From positions 14,881 through 78,880 of the forward strand of contig CAZELU010000005.1 of the NCBI GenBank assembly GCA_964513215.1: 64,000 nt of DNA, given 5' to 3'. The stretch's first letter is position 1; each line of letters opens with the position of its first letter. The notes beneath the pieces are model-generated. The model worked only from the letters and a program-made list of their open reading frames with translations, was not told where the DNA came from and searched no databases. This stretch comes from Casp-actino8 sp964513215 (lineage in GTDB: Bacteria; Actinomycetota; Acidimicrobiia; Acidimicrobiales; Ilumatobacteraceae). A program made the position numbers and the translations under genes. Below, piece after piece: positions 42,395 through 51,232 of this stretch.

Positions 42395-43180
42395 ATGATC
42401 GAACTCGCCGCCGGCCCGCACACCGCTCGCGTCGACGACGAACATGGAGGCCGCGTGGCCTCGTTGATTTTCGACGGCCACGAAGTGCTGGTCACCTCGG
42501 CCACCAGTCCGCTCGGCTGGGGTTCGTATCCGATGGTTCCCTTCGCCGGCCGCATTCGTCGCGGTCACTTCCGGTTCGAGGGTCGCGACCACTCGATGCC
42601 GCTCAACATGGCTCCTCACGCGATTCACGGCACGGTGTTCGAATCTCGTTGGAGCATCGTCGACGCCGACCGCACCACCTGTCGACTTCGCTGCGACCTC
42701 GGAGACCAATGGCCGTTCACCGGCCGCGTCGAGCACACCGTGTCACTTCACGAAGGTGGCATCGACCACGAACTCACGGTCTCGGCCGATGAACCGATGC
42801 CGACACAAGTCGGATGGCACCCATGGTTCGTGAAACCTCTCTCCTCGCGTTTGACGTTCCGCGCCATGCATCGGCGCGACGCCGAAGGCATCGCCGAGGC
42901 CCACGAGTCGGCTGTCCTCGATCTCGTTCCCGGAACGATCGACGACTGTTTCGTCGATCCTCAAGAGATCTTGACGCTCGGTTACGAGACGTTCCGCCTC
43001 GAACTCACGAGCACGTGTCGACACTGGGTCGTTTACGACGAGCCACCACATGCGACCTGCGTGGAACCGCAATCCGGCCCTCCCGACGTTCTCAACCACG
43101 CGCCGTTGGTGGTGACGTCGGCCGAGCCCGCGACCCATCGATTCACCATCACGTGGCTGCCCCACACGCCTCGGGCGTGA
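42395..43180 (+). CDS. aldose 1-epimerase (galactose mutarotase) family protein
   Basis: The 261-residue beta-sandwich protein has the mutarotase pattern: PLGWGSYPMVPFAGRI, PHAIHGTVFESRW with a conserved histidine (HAIHG) that acts in proton transfer, and VGWHPWFVKPL with the second active-site His. It interconverts alpha and beta forms of a hexose or hexose-6-phosphate. It may belong with the galactose enzymes at 31-34 kb, but it is not adjacent to them. A CAAGAT hexamer ends 6 bases before the ATG, giving a possible leaderless start. Confidence 0.85.
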   Translation: MIELAAGPHTARVDDEHGGRVASLIFDGHEVLVTSATSPLGWGSYPMVPFAGRIRRGHFRFEGRDHSMPLNMAPHAIHGTVFESRWSIVDADRTTCRLRCDLGDQWPFTGRVEHTVSLHEGGIDHELTVSADEPMPTQVGWHPWFVKPLSSRLTFRAMHRRDAEGIAEAHESAVLDLVPGTIDDCFVDPQEILTLGYETFRLELTSTCRHWVVYDEPPHATCVEPQSGPPDVLNHAPLVVTSAEPATHRFTITWLPHTPRA

Positions 43181-43271
43181 CGAACGTCCCGCCAATGGGG
43201 CGATCGTCAGGCAGACTTTCTGCGAGAACACCGCCCGCCACGTCTCTTGTCCGACGTGGAGACGACGAACC

Positions 43272-45041
43272 ATGACCACCACGACCGACGCCCACCTCGT
43301 CTCCGCCTATCTGAGCGGCGATCGAACTGCCTTGGCGACGATCTACGACCGTTACGCACCCGGTCTGTACGACACGGCGCGAGCGATGCTCTCCGATCGG
43401 CACGATGCATCCGACATGGTGCAGGACGTCTTCGTCATCGCAGCCGAACGTCTCGACCAGTTGCGCGAACCCGACCGACTCAAGCCGTGGCTCTACGCGG
43501 TGTTGCGCAACGAGGTCTACCGCCGCACCAAGAAACGCAAGCGTGCGGTTCCCACCGATTTTCAGAGCGAGACGGTTCCTGACGTGCCCGCTTCTTACGA
43601 CCCGCGACAAGCGGGAGAAGGCGTCGCGTACGAAGAGCTGGCGTCGATGGTGCGGTCGGCATCGGCCGGTCTCGACGAACGAGATCGACTCGTGCTCGAG
43701 TTGTCGGTGCGTCAAGGCCTGAGTGGATCCGATCTGGCCGACGCTCTCGGAGTGACGGCCGAACAGAGCTACTCGCTCGTGCACCGTATGCGCGAGCGTG
43801 TGGAGAAGAGCCTCGGCGCCTACGCAGTTGCCAAAGCCGGTCGACGTGAGTGCCCCGATCTCGATCGACTGCTCGCGGCGTGGGACGGCGAATTCACCGT
43901 GCTCGTTCGCAAGCGCGTCAATCGGCACATCGAAGAGTGCGCGACGTGCGACCGCAGCCGCAAGACCCTGGCCCCGCTGGCGCTCTTCGGCGCCGCACCG
44001 GCATTCGTGCTGCCCTTCGGTCTGCGCGATCGTGTTCTGGCCGCGACCGCCAATGTCGGGCCAGGTACCGGGTCCGGCTCGGGCTCATCGGCGTCATCAT
44101 CGAAGTCATCGTCGAACTCGTCGGCGGCCACCTCGAATTCGCGTCTCCGTTTCGATTCACGCACCGGATTCCCGCGAGCCGCGCGTCTGGGACGTCGCGC
44201 TCTGTTCTCACTCGTCGGTTCGTCAGTCGCCGTCGTTGCGGTGATCGGTGGTGTTCTCGTGGCGCAATCGACCAATGACGGACGAGTTGGTGACACGACG
44301 GGCGACACGATCGCGACCGCCTCCGTCGCATCCAGTGACACTGCTGTCGACCCGGGTGTTCCCACCATCGACAGCACGGTGACCGGCATTCCAGAGGCTC
44401 CGGTGTCACCGATGGTCCCCACACCACCGCCACCCTCGGGAGGCGCCGGCGGCAACAGTGGCAACACCGGTGCTGGTGGACCGCCAGCCGCACCCACCGA
44501 CTCGAACACCCCGCTCGCCCCCGCGGGCTCGACCGTCACAACGACAACGACTCTGCCGCCGGCCACCTCACAGCCGGCCACCGCACCGTCATCGGCCACC
44601 ACCGTCCCGGCCCGTACCACCACGACAACGGTCCCACCGAAAACGACAACAACAGCTCCGGCCAAGACCACCACGACAACGTCTCCGCCCAAGACGACAA
44701 CGACAACCACAACGACGACAGCGCCGCCGCAGCGCACCCTCGTGCTCAGCAAAGTGGCCGGCGTGTTCTCGTCGTGCACCACTCTCGGCGTGCAAGGCGT
44801 GGTCACCACCACCGAAACCGGCATTCAGGTGTTCGGAGAGGTCGAGTTCTTCAACAAGGACAACAAGACGCTCGGTGTCCGCCCGGTGAAGTTGGCCCTC
44901 GCCACGGCCACCACGTGGCGCGGCACGGTGACCGACACCCCTAACGGTGCGATCACCGCGCAGATCCGCCTCACGGCCCGGTCGACATCGGGTTTGACCA
45001 GCACCGGAGCCGGATCGGCCACCCAAGCCAACAAGTGCTGA
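43272..45041 (+). CDS. ECF sigma factor fused to zinc-finger, membrane helix and Thr/Pro-rich tail
   Basis: This 589-residue protein is a sigma factor and a putative anti-sigma in one chain. Residues about 8-90 form sigma region 2 (DASDMVQDVFVIAAERLDQL) and about 120-180 region 4 (LDERDRLVLELSVRQGLSGSDLADALG). Next comes a zinc-type finger with Cys194, His219, Cys223 and Cys226 (NRHIEECATC), as in ZAS anti-sigma domains, and a helix at residues 310-332. A long Ser/Thr/Pro-rich segment (about 335-485) and an outer C-terminal domain of about 100 residues with two cysteines follow. It is therefore a single-pass membrane sigma factor. GGAGA precedes the ATG. No separate anti-sigma gene is next to it. 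Confidence 0.85.
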   Translation: MTTTTDAHLVSAYLSGDRTALATIYDRYAPGLYDTARAMLSDRHDASDMVQDVFVIAAERLDQLREPDRLKPWLYAVLRNEVYRRTKKRKRAVPTDFQSETVPDVPASYDPRQAGEGVAYEELASMVRSASAGLDERDRLVLELSVRQGLSGSDLADALGVTAEQSYSLVHRMRERVEKSLGAYAVAKAGRRECPDLDRLLAAWDGEFTVLVRKRVNRHIEECATCDRSRKTLAPLALFGAAPAFVLPFGLRDRVLAATANVGPGTGSGSGSSASSSKSSSNSSAATSNSRLRFDSRTGFPRAARLGRRALFSLVGSSVAVVAVIGGVLVAQSTNDGRVGDTTGDTIATASVASSDTAVDPGVPTIDSTVTGIPEAPVSPMVPTPPPPSGGAGGNSGNTGAGGPPAAPTDSNTPLAPAGSTVTTTTTLPPATSQPATAPSSATTVPARTTTTTVPPKTTTTAPAKTTTTTSPPKTTTTTTTTTAPPQRTLVLSKVAGVFSSCTTLGVQGVVTTTETGIQVFGEVEFFNKDNKTLGVRPVKLALATATTWRGTVTDTPNGAITAQIRLTARSTSGLTSTGAGSATQANKC

Positions 45042-45055
45042 AAGTGACCCGCCGG

Positions 45056-45061
45056 TAGCCT
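45056..45061 (+). promoter_or_regulatory. -10 box for the glycosyltransferase operon
   Basis: TAGCCT ends 8 bases before ATG 45070. Confidence 0.6.
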
Positions 45062-45069
45062 CGGCTCTC

Positions 45070-46368
45070 ATGCCCGCAGCGCTGGACCCCAACGGTCCCC
45101 TTCGCCTCGCGTACCTCACGTACCGCGGCAAACCGCACGTGGGCGGCCAAGGGGTCTACACCCGTCACCTCACCAAGGCCCTGGTCGATCTCGGCCACTC
45201 GGTCGAAGTCTTCGGCGGGCAGCCCTACCCGGTGCTCGACGACCGCATCACGCTCACCAAGCTCCCGAGCCTCGACCTCGTGAACGACCACTACCCATTC
45301 CGGTTCCCAGCCATCTGGGAACTCAAGACCCGCGAAGACTGGCTGGAGGTCGGTCTGTTCCTCACCGGACAATTCGCCGAGCCGGCTGCCTTCAGTGCCC
45401 GGGTGAAGCGCCACCTCGCCCAGCGGGTGTCCGAATTCGATCTGGTCCACGACAATCAATGCCTCGGATACGGAATCCTCGGTCTCGAGAAGCTCATTCC
45501 TACGATCGTCACGCTGCACCACCCCATCACCCGCGATCGCGCGCTGGAGATGGAGCATTCGCCGAACTGGCGCAAGAAGTTCGGTGTCAGCCGCTTCTAC
45601 TCGTTCGTGAAGATGCAAGGCCGCGTGGCGAGCCGCATGCCGCGCATCGTCGTGGTGAGCGAGAACAGCATCAAGGACATCCACGGCGACATGGGTGTGT
45701 CGTTCGATCGCATGCGCCTGGTTCCCGTTGGTGTCGACCCCGATCTCTTCAAGCCTCTTCCTCACGTGGCGCGCGTGCCTGGTCGTCTCATCACCACGGC
45801 CTCGGCCGACGTTGCACTGAAGGGTTTGGCGTATCTGCTCGAGGCAATGGCCAAACTGCGCACCGAGCGCGACGTCACTCTCACCATCATCGGCAAACCC
45901 AAGCCGGGCAAGAGCATGGACCTCATCGACAAGTTGGGTCTGCGTCCGCACATTCAGTTCGTGTCGGGCGTGCCCGACGAGCGCATCGTCGAGTTGTACG
46001 CCGAAGCCGAACTGGCCGTGGTTCCGTCGCTCTACGAGGGTTTCAGCCTTCCGGCCATCGAAGCGATGTGCACGGGTATCTGCCTGGTCGCCACCGACGG
46101 CGGCGCCCTCCCCGAAGTCACCGGCCAGGACGGCGACACGGTGCTGCAGTGCCGCGCCGGCGACGCCGAAGCGCTCGCAGCCACGTTGCGCCGCGGACTC
46201 GATGACGCCGAACTACGCGCTCGTGTCGGTGCCAACGGACGCCAGCGAGTGGTCGACCGCTGGACCTGGCGTCGCTGTGCCGAGATGACGGTCGAGCAGT
46301 ACCGCGAAGTTCTCGCCATGCCCGCCAACATCGAGAAGTTGCGTCGCAACGGACGGCTGAAGGACTGA
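45070..46368 (+). CDS. GT4-like glycosyltransferase
   Basis: The 432-residue GT-B enzyme matches the GT4 family. It opens with LRLAYLTYRGKPHVGGQGVYTRHLTKAL, and the second domain has VVPSLYEGFSLPAIEAMC, the Glu-X7-Glu type donor-binding signature. The acceptor domain has a distinctive SRFYSFVKMQGRVASRMPRIVVVSENS. It probably transfers a sugar from a nucleotide donor to a lipid or glycan acceptor. It begins a tight run with a methyltransferase, an alpha/alpha-toroid protein and an ALDH, which suggests building a modified lipid or glycan, but the product is unknown. Confidence 0.87.
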   Translation: MPAALDPNGPLRLAYLTYRGKPHVGGQGVYTRHLTKALVDLGHSVEVFGGQPYPVLDDRITLTKLPSLDLVNDHYPFRFPAIWELKTREDWLEVGLFLTGQFAEPAAFSARVKRHLAQRVSEFDLVHDNQCLGYGILGLEKLIPTIVTLHHPITRDRALEMEHSPNWRKKFGVSRFYSFVKMQGRVASRMPRIVVVSENSIKDIHGDMGVSFDRMRLVPVGVDPDLFKPLPHVARVPGRLITTASADVALKGLAYLLEAMAKLRTERDVTLTIIGKPKPGKSMDLIDKLGLRPHIQFVSGVPDERIVELYAEAELAVVPSLYEGFSLPAIEAMCTGICLVATDGGALPEVTGQDGDTVLQCRAGDAEALAATLRRGLDDAELRARVGANGRQRVVDRWTWRRCAEMTVEQYREVLAMPANIEKLRRNGRLKD

Positions 46369-46372
46369 CGAC

Positions 46373-47137
46373 GTGCTGACCGTTCGCTTCGAAAGACTCG
46401 GACTCACCCCGGGTGATCTCGTCCTCGACGCCGGGGCCGGATTCGGCCGTCACGCCTACGAGGTCGCCCGTCGTGGTGGCCGCATCGTCGCTCTCGACTA
46501 CGCCGACGACGAAGTGCGCACGACCCGCGCCACCTTCGCGGCCATGATGCAGGCCGGCGAGATTCAACCCGACTCGTACGTGGGCGTCATGCGGGGTGAC
46601 GCCACTCGCCTTCCCTTCGACGACGCCACGTTCGATCGTGTGATCACCTCCGAGGTACTCGAGCACATCCAGGACGACGTGTCGGCCATCGCCGAACTGG
46701 CTCGTGTGCTGCGTCCGGGCGGAACGTTCGCGTGCACAGTGCCGTCGTGGTGGCCCGAGAAGATCAACTGGAAACTGTCCGACGAATACCACGCGCCCAA
46801 ATCGGTGGGCGGCCACGTGCGCATCTACAGCCGCACCGAACTCGAAGCGAAACTACGTGCCGCCGGGCTCGACGTGCGCGGCCATCACCACGCTCATGCA
46901 CTGCACTCGCCCTACTGGTGGCTCAAGTGCGCCGTGGGGCCGCGCCGCGACGATCACCCGCTCGTCAACAACTACAAGAAGTTCCTCGAATGGGACATCG
47001 TCAAGCAGCCCCGTTCGATTCGCGCCGTCGAGCGCGTGCTCTCACCCGTCATGGGCAAGAGCCTCATCGTGTACGCCGTCAAGCGTCCGGCTCCCGCTCG
47101 CCGCTCCGAGCCCGTTCGAGAGTTGGTGAACGCATGA
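46373..47137 (+). CDS. class I SAM-dependent methyltransferase
   Basis: The 254-residue enzyme has motif I VLDAGAGFGRHAYEVA, the acidic end of beta-2 in IVALDYADDEV, and FDRVITSEVLEHIQDDVSAIAEL (motif IV and post). RVLRPGGTFACTVPS is the usual motif after the fifth strand. It transfers a methyl group to a small molecule or lipid. It starts (GTG) four bases after the glycosyltransferase stop and overlaps the next gene by ATGA, so it acts in the same pathway. Confidence 0.87.
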   Translation: MLTVRFERLGLTPGDLVLDAGAGFGRHAYEVARRGGRIVALDYADDEVRTTRATFAAMMQAGEIQPDSYVGVMRGDATRLPFDDATFDRVITSEVLEHIQDDVSAIAELARVLRPGGTFACTVPSWWPEKINWKLSDEYHAPKSVGGHVRIYSRTELEAKLRAAGLDVRGHHHAHALHSPYWWLKCAVGPRRDDHPLVNNYKKFLEWDIVKQPRSIRAVERVLSPVMGKSLIVYAVKRPAPARRSEPVRELVNA

Positions 47138-48177
47138 CCCTCATTCGTCATCTCGGTGTCCCGCACATCGAAGGCGTCCTCAGTGCCGACGAAGTCGTAC
47201 AGACCGCCGAGTCGATCGCCCGTCTGCAACTCGACTCCGGAATGATCCCGTGGTTCGAGGGCGGACACTGCGATCCGTGGAACCACGTCGAGACCGCCAT
47301 GGCTCTCGACATCGCCGGATTCCACGCTCAAGCCGAACGCGCTTACGACTGGCTGAAGAACACGCAGCACCGAGACGGCTGGTGGTTCAACTACTACCTT
47401 CCGGGTGGTTTCGTCGAAGAGCCCAAACTCGACACCAACGTGTGCGCGTACGTCGCCGCTGGCGTGTGGCACCACTGGTTGTGCACCTGGGATCGTGGAT
47501 TCGTCGACTACATGTGGCCCACTGTCGAGCGTGCCATCGAATGGGTGCTGTCGATGCGCCGCCACGACGGAACCATTTTGTGGGCCCGAGAAGAACACGC
47601 TTCGCCGTGGGACTACGCACTTCTCACCGGATCCTCGTCCATCTGGCACGCGCTCACCTGTGCCGCCGAACTGGCCGACCTCGTGGGTGACGAGCGTCCC
47701 CATTGGCGCCAGGCCGCCGACACGTTGCGCACGGTCATCTGCACACGACCCGATGCTTTCGAACCCAAGACACGATGGGCGATGGACTGGTACTACCCGG
47801 TGCTCACCAACGCGATGGAAGGCGATGCCGCGCGAGCACGTTTGGCGCAGAGTTGGGACACCTTCGCCATGGAGGGTCGCGGCATCCGTTGTGTGAGCGA
47901 CGAACCGTGGGTCACCGCGGCCGAGACCGCCGAATGCTCGCTCGCCCACACCGCGGCCGGCGACATCGCTACCGCGACCGATCTGCTTCTCTGGACGCGC
48001 GCTCATCGCCACGATGACGGTTCGTACTGGACCGGTGTGGTGTACCCGAGCCGCGAGAACTTCCCGGCGGGCGAACGAACCGCGTACACCGGAGCCGCCG
48101 TCATCCTCGCCGCCGACGCGATCGATGCGGGTTCTCCGGCGTCACGCATCTTCGTACCGTCGCTCGTCGTCGACTGA
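47134..48177 (+). CDS. prenyltransferase-like alpha/alpha-toroid protein
   Basis: The 347-residue protein is built of repeated alpha/alpha segments with conserved aromatic and acidic residues, such as GHCDPWNHVETAMALDIAGF, QHRDGWWFNYYLPGGF and a third repeat with RRHDGTILWAREE. This is the terpene-cyclase/prenyltransferase or glycosidase toroid type, and similar actinobacterial proteins are annotated as prenyltransferase-repeat proteins. No aspartate-rich DxDD motif of squalene cyclases is visible. I would treat it as a possible lipid or glycan-processing enzyme tied to the upstream glycosyltransferase and methyltransferase. Confidence 0.75.
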   Translation: MTLIRHLGVPHIEGVLSADEVVQTAESIARLQLDSGMIPWFEGGHCDPWNHVETAMALDIAGFHAQAERAYDWLKNTQHRDGWWFNYYLPGGFVEEPKLDTNVCAYVAAGVWHHWLCTWDRGFVDYMWPTVERAIEWVLSMRRHDGTILWAREEHASPWDYALLTGSSSIWHALTCAAELADLVGDERPHWRQAADTLRTVICTRPDAFEPKTRWAMDWYYPVLTNAMEGDAARARLAQSWDTFAMEGRGIRCVSDEPWVTAAETAECSLAHTAAGDIATATDLLLWTRAHRHDDGSYWTGVVYPSRENFPAGERTAYTGAAVILAADAIDAGSPASRIFVPSLVVD

Positions 48178-48195
48178 CTCGAAGGAGTTGTCATC

Positions 48196-49734
48196 ATGAC
48201 CCGCGCGTCTTTCACCGCGTCATCCGCCGCCGACATTCGTCGTCTCGCTGCCGAAGCGCTCGACGCTCTCGGTGCCAACGACGCATTGGGCGGTTCTGGT
48301 GCGGTCGCCCGCTCCCCCATCAACGGCCTCGAGTACGACCGGGTGTCGAGTGCGCACGTGGCATCGAGTGTCGACCATGCACTGGCCATCGCGTCGGAGG
48401 TGTTCGTGTCGTGGCGCGACGTGCCGGCACCACGCCGCGGCGAAGTGATTCGACTCCTGGGCGAAGAGTTGCGTCGCCACAAAGATCATCTCGCCACGCT
48501 GGTCCAGATCGAGGCGGGCAAGATCCGCTCGGAAGCACTCGGCGAAGTTCAAGAGATGATCGACATCTGCGACTTCGCCGTGGGCCTGTCGCGCCAGTTG
48601 CACGGTCTCACCATCGCGACCGAGCGACCGGGGCACCGCCTCACCGAAACATGGCATCCGTACGGGCCCATCGCCGTCGTCACCGCGTTCAACTTCCCGG
48701 TTGCCGTGTGGTCGTGGAACGCCGCACTGGCCATCATCTGCGGCGACCCGGTGGTGTGGAAGCCTTCGGATGCATCGACGGTCACCGCGGTGGCCACCAA
48801 TGTTCTCGCTCGTCGAGCCGCCCTCGCCGCCGGTGCACCGGCCGAACTCTTCCAGATCGTGTCGGGCGACGCCGAGGTGGGCAAGTCACTCGTGGCCGAT
48901 CGTCGGGCCCCCTTGGTGTCGGCGACCGGCTCCACGCGCATGGGCCGCGAGGTCGCACCGGTGGTGGCCGCCCGTTTCGGTCGTTCGATTCTCGAACTCG
49001 GTGGCAACAACGCTGCGATCGTCACGCCGAGCGCCGATCTCGATCTGGCCGTACGTGGCATCACCTTCGCGGCCGCCGGTACCGCCGGACAGCGGTGCAC
49101 CACGTTGCGACGTCTCATCGTGCATCGCTCACGAGTCGACGAAGTGGCCGACCGTGTGTCGCGGGCGTTCGCGTCATTGCGCATCGGCAATCCGCTCGTC
49201 GACGAACCCTTGGTCGGCCCGCTCATCTCGATGACGTCGCTGCAGACCATGCAGGCCGCACTCGAACAGGCGCGTCGTGACGGTGGAACCGTCGTCGGTG
49301 GTGATCGAGTTCATGCCGACGCCTCCCCCGATGCCGCCTACGTTCAACCGGCCGTCGTCCGCATGCCCGACCAGACCGACATCGTGCGCACCGAAACATT
49401 CGCGCCGATCCTCTACGTGATGGCCTACGACGACTTCGATCAGGCCATCGCTCTCCAGAACGACGTTCCGCAAGGGCTCGCGTCGAGCATCTTCACCACC
49501 GATCTGCGCGAAGCCGAGCGCTTCACCGGACCGTCCGGTAGCGACTGCGGAATCGCCAACGTGAACATCGGTCCGTCCGGTGCTGAAATCGGCGGTGCCT
49601 TCGGGGGCGAGAAGGAGACCGGTGGCGGCCGCGAGAGCGGTAGCGATTCGTGGAAGGCGTACATGCGACGCTCCACCGCGACGGTCAACTACTCCAACGA
49701 TCTTCCGCTGGCTCAGGGCGTCGTCTTCGAGTGA
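48196..49734 (+). CDS. ALDH7-family aldehyde dehydrogenase (lysine-catabolic type)
   Basis: The 512-residue enzyme matches the ALDH7 branch that oxidises alpha-aminoadipate semialdehyde. It has TAFNFPVAVWSWNAALAI, ELGGNNAAI with catalytic Glu267, the nucleophile Cys301 in TAGQRCTTLRR and the C-terminal GGAFGGEKETGGGRESGSDSW segment characteristic of ALDH7. It uses NAD+ to make the acid. A GGAG Shine-Dalgarno sequence sits 8 bases before ATG 48196. It is 18 bases after the toroid protein, so it may be cotranscribed by position only. Lysine catabolism is the usual role for the family. Confidence 0.87.
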   Translation: MTRASFTASSAADIRRLAAEALDALGANDALGGSGAVARSPINGLEYDRVSSAHVASSVDHALAIASEVFVSWRDVPAPRRGEVIRLLGEELRRHKDHLATLVQIEAGKIRSEALGEVQEMIDICDFAVGLSRQLHGLTIATERPGHRLTETWHPYGPIAVVTAFNFPVAVWSWNAALAIICGDPVVWKPSDASTVTAVATNVLARRAALAAGAPAELFQIVSGDAEVGKSLVADRRAPLVSATGSTRMGREVAPVVAARFGRSILELGGNNAAIVTPSADLDLAVRGITFAAAGTAGQRCTTLRRLIVHRSRVDEVADRVSRAFASLRIGNPLVDEPLVGPLISMTSLQTMQAALEQARRDGGTVVGGDRVHADASPDAAYVQPAVVRMPDQTDIVRTETFAPILYVMAYDDFDQAIALQNDVPQGLASSIFTTDLREAERFTGPSGSDCGIANVNIGPSGAEIGGAFGGEKETGGGRESGSDSWKAYMRRSTATVNYSNDLPLAQGVVFE

Positions 49735-49746
49735 GCTGACTCGCGG

Positions 49747-50517
49747 TCAGAGGTCGGCACCCGGAATGGTGACGGGTGTGCGATTCGTCCGCGCTCCTTC
49801 CAGTAGCGCTTCCACCATGTCGTCGAGAACTTCCTCGAGTGCCACCACGGCCTCGTCAGCCGTTCGATCGATCCCCTGCACGTACACGCTCAGGGCCACA
49901 CCGTTCTCGCGGTCGACGAAGTCGGCGCCACAGCCACTCACTTCTTCGCCCCGGTAGCAGTATCCGAAGACGTCACCGTCGAGCCCGTCCACACCCTGAC
50001 GTGTCTGGATGTCGACGGACACGTCGACATCTTCTCCGTAGGCCTCAAACGTGAGGAACGATCGATACGAGCCAGACGGGAGATCGGACACCGACACACC
50101 GAACGACGTGGGACCGAGACCATCGCTCACATCGCTCGTCACGAAGCATTGGACGAGGGCGGGGTAATCCGCTGCGCGCTCGTACGCTTCGCTGTATTCG
50201 TCGCCGTCGGCGACGTCAGCGGCCAAATCGATCGAATCGCTCACTTCACGGGCCCATTCGGCCGGCGAACCAACCGGGCACTCGGCGAGTTCGGCGAAGC
50301 CGTCACTCTGGAACTCGATGCCGTCGACATACGACTGGAAGGCTCGGCTGATCTCCGATTGATCGCGATCGTCGCCGCCGAGAAAAGCCGCCGCCACGAT
50401 CACGACCACGGCCGCGACAACCGCCACCAACAACGTGGAGACCACGAGAGGACGCCACGATCGACGCGGCGGATCGACCCAGGTGGGGGGAGGCGGCAAC
50501 CACTGGTCATCGGCCAC
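49747..50517 (-). CDS. single-pass membrane protein with acidic outer domain
   Basis: The 256-residue protein has a Pro/Trp-rich N-terminus (WLPPPPTWVDPPRRSW), one membrane helix (LVVSTLLVAVVAAVVVIVAAAF) and a 190-residue outer domain rich in Asp and Glu, with several cysteines. I recognise no family, although proline-rich N-termini plus one helix are common in actinobacterial cell-envelope proteins. GTG 50517 has a TACTGT -10 box 6 bases upstream; the longer open frame upstream would start inside the promoter. It is divergent from the DtxR regulator. Confidence 0.7.
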   Translation of the reverse strand: MADDQWLPPPPTWVDPPRRSWRPLVVSTLLVAVVAAVVVIVAAAFLGGDDRDQSEISRAFQSYVDGIEFQSDGFAELAECPVGSPAEWAREVSDSIDLAADVADGDEYSEAYERAADYPALVQCFVTSDVSDGLGPTSFGVSVSDLPSGSYRSFLTFEAYGEDVDVSVDIQTRQGVDGLDGDVFGYCYRGEEVSGCGADFVDRENGVALSVYVQGIDRTADEAVVALEEVLDDMVEALLEGARTNRTPVTIPGADL

Positions 50518-50523
50518 GTCGCC

Positions 50524-50529
50524 ACAGTA
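50524..50529 (-). promoter_or_regulatory. -10 box for the membrane protein gene
   Basis: TACTGT (minus strand) ends 6 bases before GTG 50517. The divergent DtxR gene has its own -10 box at 50551, so the two promoters share 46 bases. Confidence 0.55.
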
Positions 50530-50550
50530 GAGCCATCGCCAACCCACGAC

Positions 50551-50556
50551 TAGCCT
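50551..50556 (+). promoter_or_regulatory. -10 box for the DtxR-family gene
   Basis: TAGCCT ends 7 bases before GTG 50564. Confidence 0.6.
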
Positions 50557-50563
50557 CGTATTC

Positions 50564-51226
50564 GTGATCCCGTCGTCCGACCGTCACCCCGCCTTCGAGG
50601 AGTACTGCGAGTGCATCTTCGAACTCGGCGAGGACGATTTCGATGTGATCCGCGCACGTATCGCCGAGCGAATCGGTGTGAGTCGCGCCTCGGTCTCGCA
50701 GATGATCGAGAAGATGCGCAAAGCCGGGCTCGTCACCGCCGACGGCCAAGTGATCTCGCTCACCCCGTCGGGCCTCGAACTCGCACAGAAGGTCGTACGT
50801 CGTCATCGTCTGGCCGAACGTTTCCTCACCGACGTCCTCGGTCTCAGTTGGGCCGAGGCGCATCAGGAAGCCGGCAAGTGGGAGCACGTCATGAGCGACT
50901 CGGTCGAGACCGCCATGAACCGTCTGCTCGGCTCGCCCACCACCTGCCCGCACGGCAATCCGATTCCTGGTTCGAGTTACATCCTCCCCGATCTCCTTCC
51001 GCTCGGAAGCCTCACCGCTGGATCGTCGTTCACCGTCGCTCGTATCCCCGAAGAACTCGAGTTCACTCCGGGATTGCTCGACTTCCTGCAGAGTTCGAGC
51101 ATGCTGCCCGGTCGCTCGGGTCAGATTGCGCACATCAACACCGATGGTTCGGTCGCGGTCGAGATCGAAGGTCGCTCGATCGACGTCGATTCGTTCGCCT
51201 CGGCCCGCATCCTCGTCACCGCCTGA
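50564..51226 (+). CDS. DtxR/IdeR-type metal-dependent repressor
   Basis: The 220-residue protein has the DtxR architecture: a winged helix (EEYCECIFELGEDDFDVIRARIAERIGVSRASVSQMIEKM), a metal-binding dimerisation domain (HRLAERFLTDVLGLSWAEAHQEAGKWEHVMSD and CPHGNPIPG) and a C-terminal FeoA-like SH3 domain. It binds Fe(II) or Mn(II) and then represses uptake genes. Which metal is used cannot be read with confidence. The gene following it, a lipoprotein, starts 7 bases downstream, so the regulator may be autoregulated and control its neighbours. The GTG start fits the promoter. Confidence 0.9.
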   Translation: MIPSSDRHPAFEEYCECIFELGEDDFDVIRARIAERIGVSRASVSQMIEKMRKAGLVTADGQVISLTPSGLELAQKVVRRHRLAERFLTDVLGLSWAEAHQEAGKWEHVMSDSVETAMNRLLGSPTTCPHGNPIPGSSYILPDLLPLGSLTAGSSFTVARIPEELEFTPGLLDFLQSSSMLPGRSGQIAHINTDGSVAVEIEGRSIDVDSFASARILVTA

Positions 51227-51232
51227 ACATCG

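Noticed and set aside
44520..44740. The ACG/ACA-rich microsatellite in the sigma-fusion gene as a non-coding repeat
   Set aside because: It is in frame and codes for the Thr-rich part of the tail; the frame continues to a folded-looking domain.
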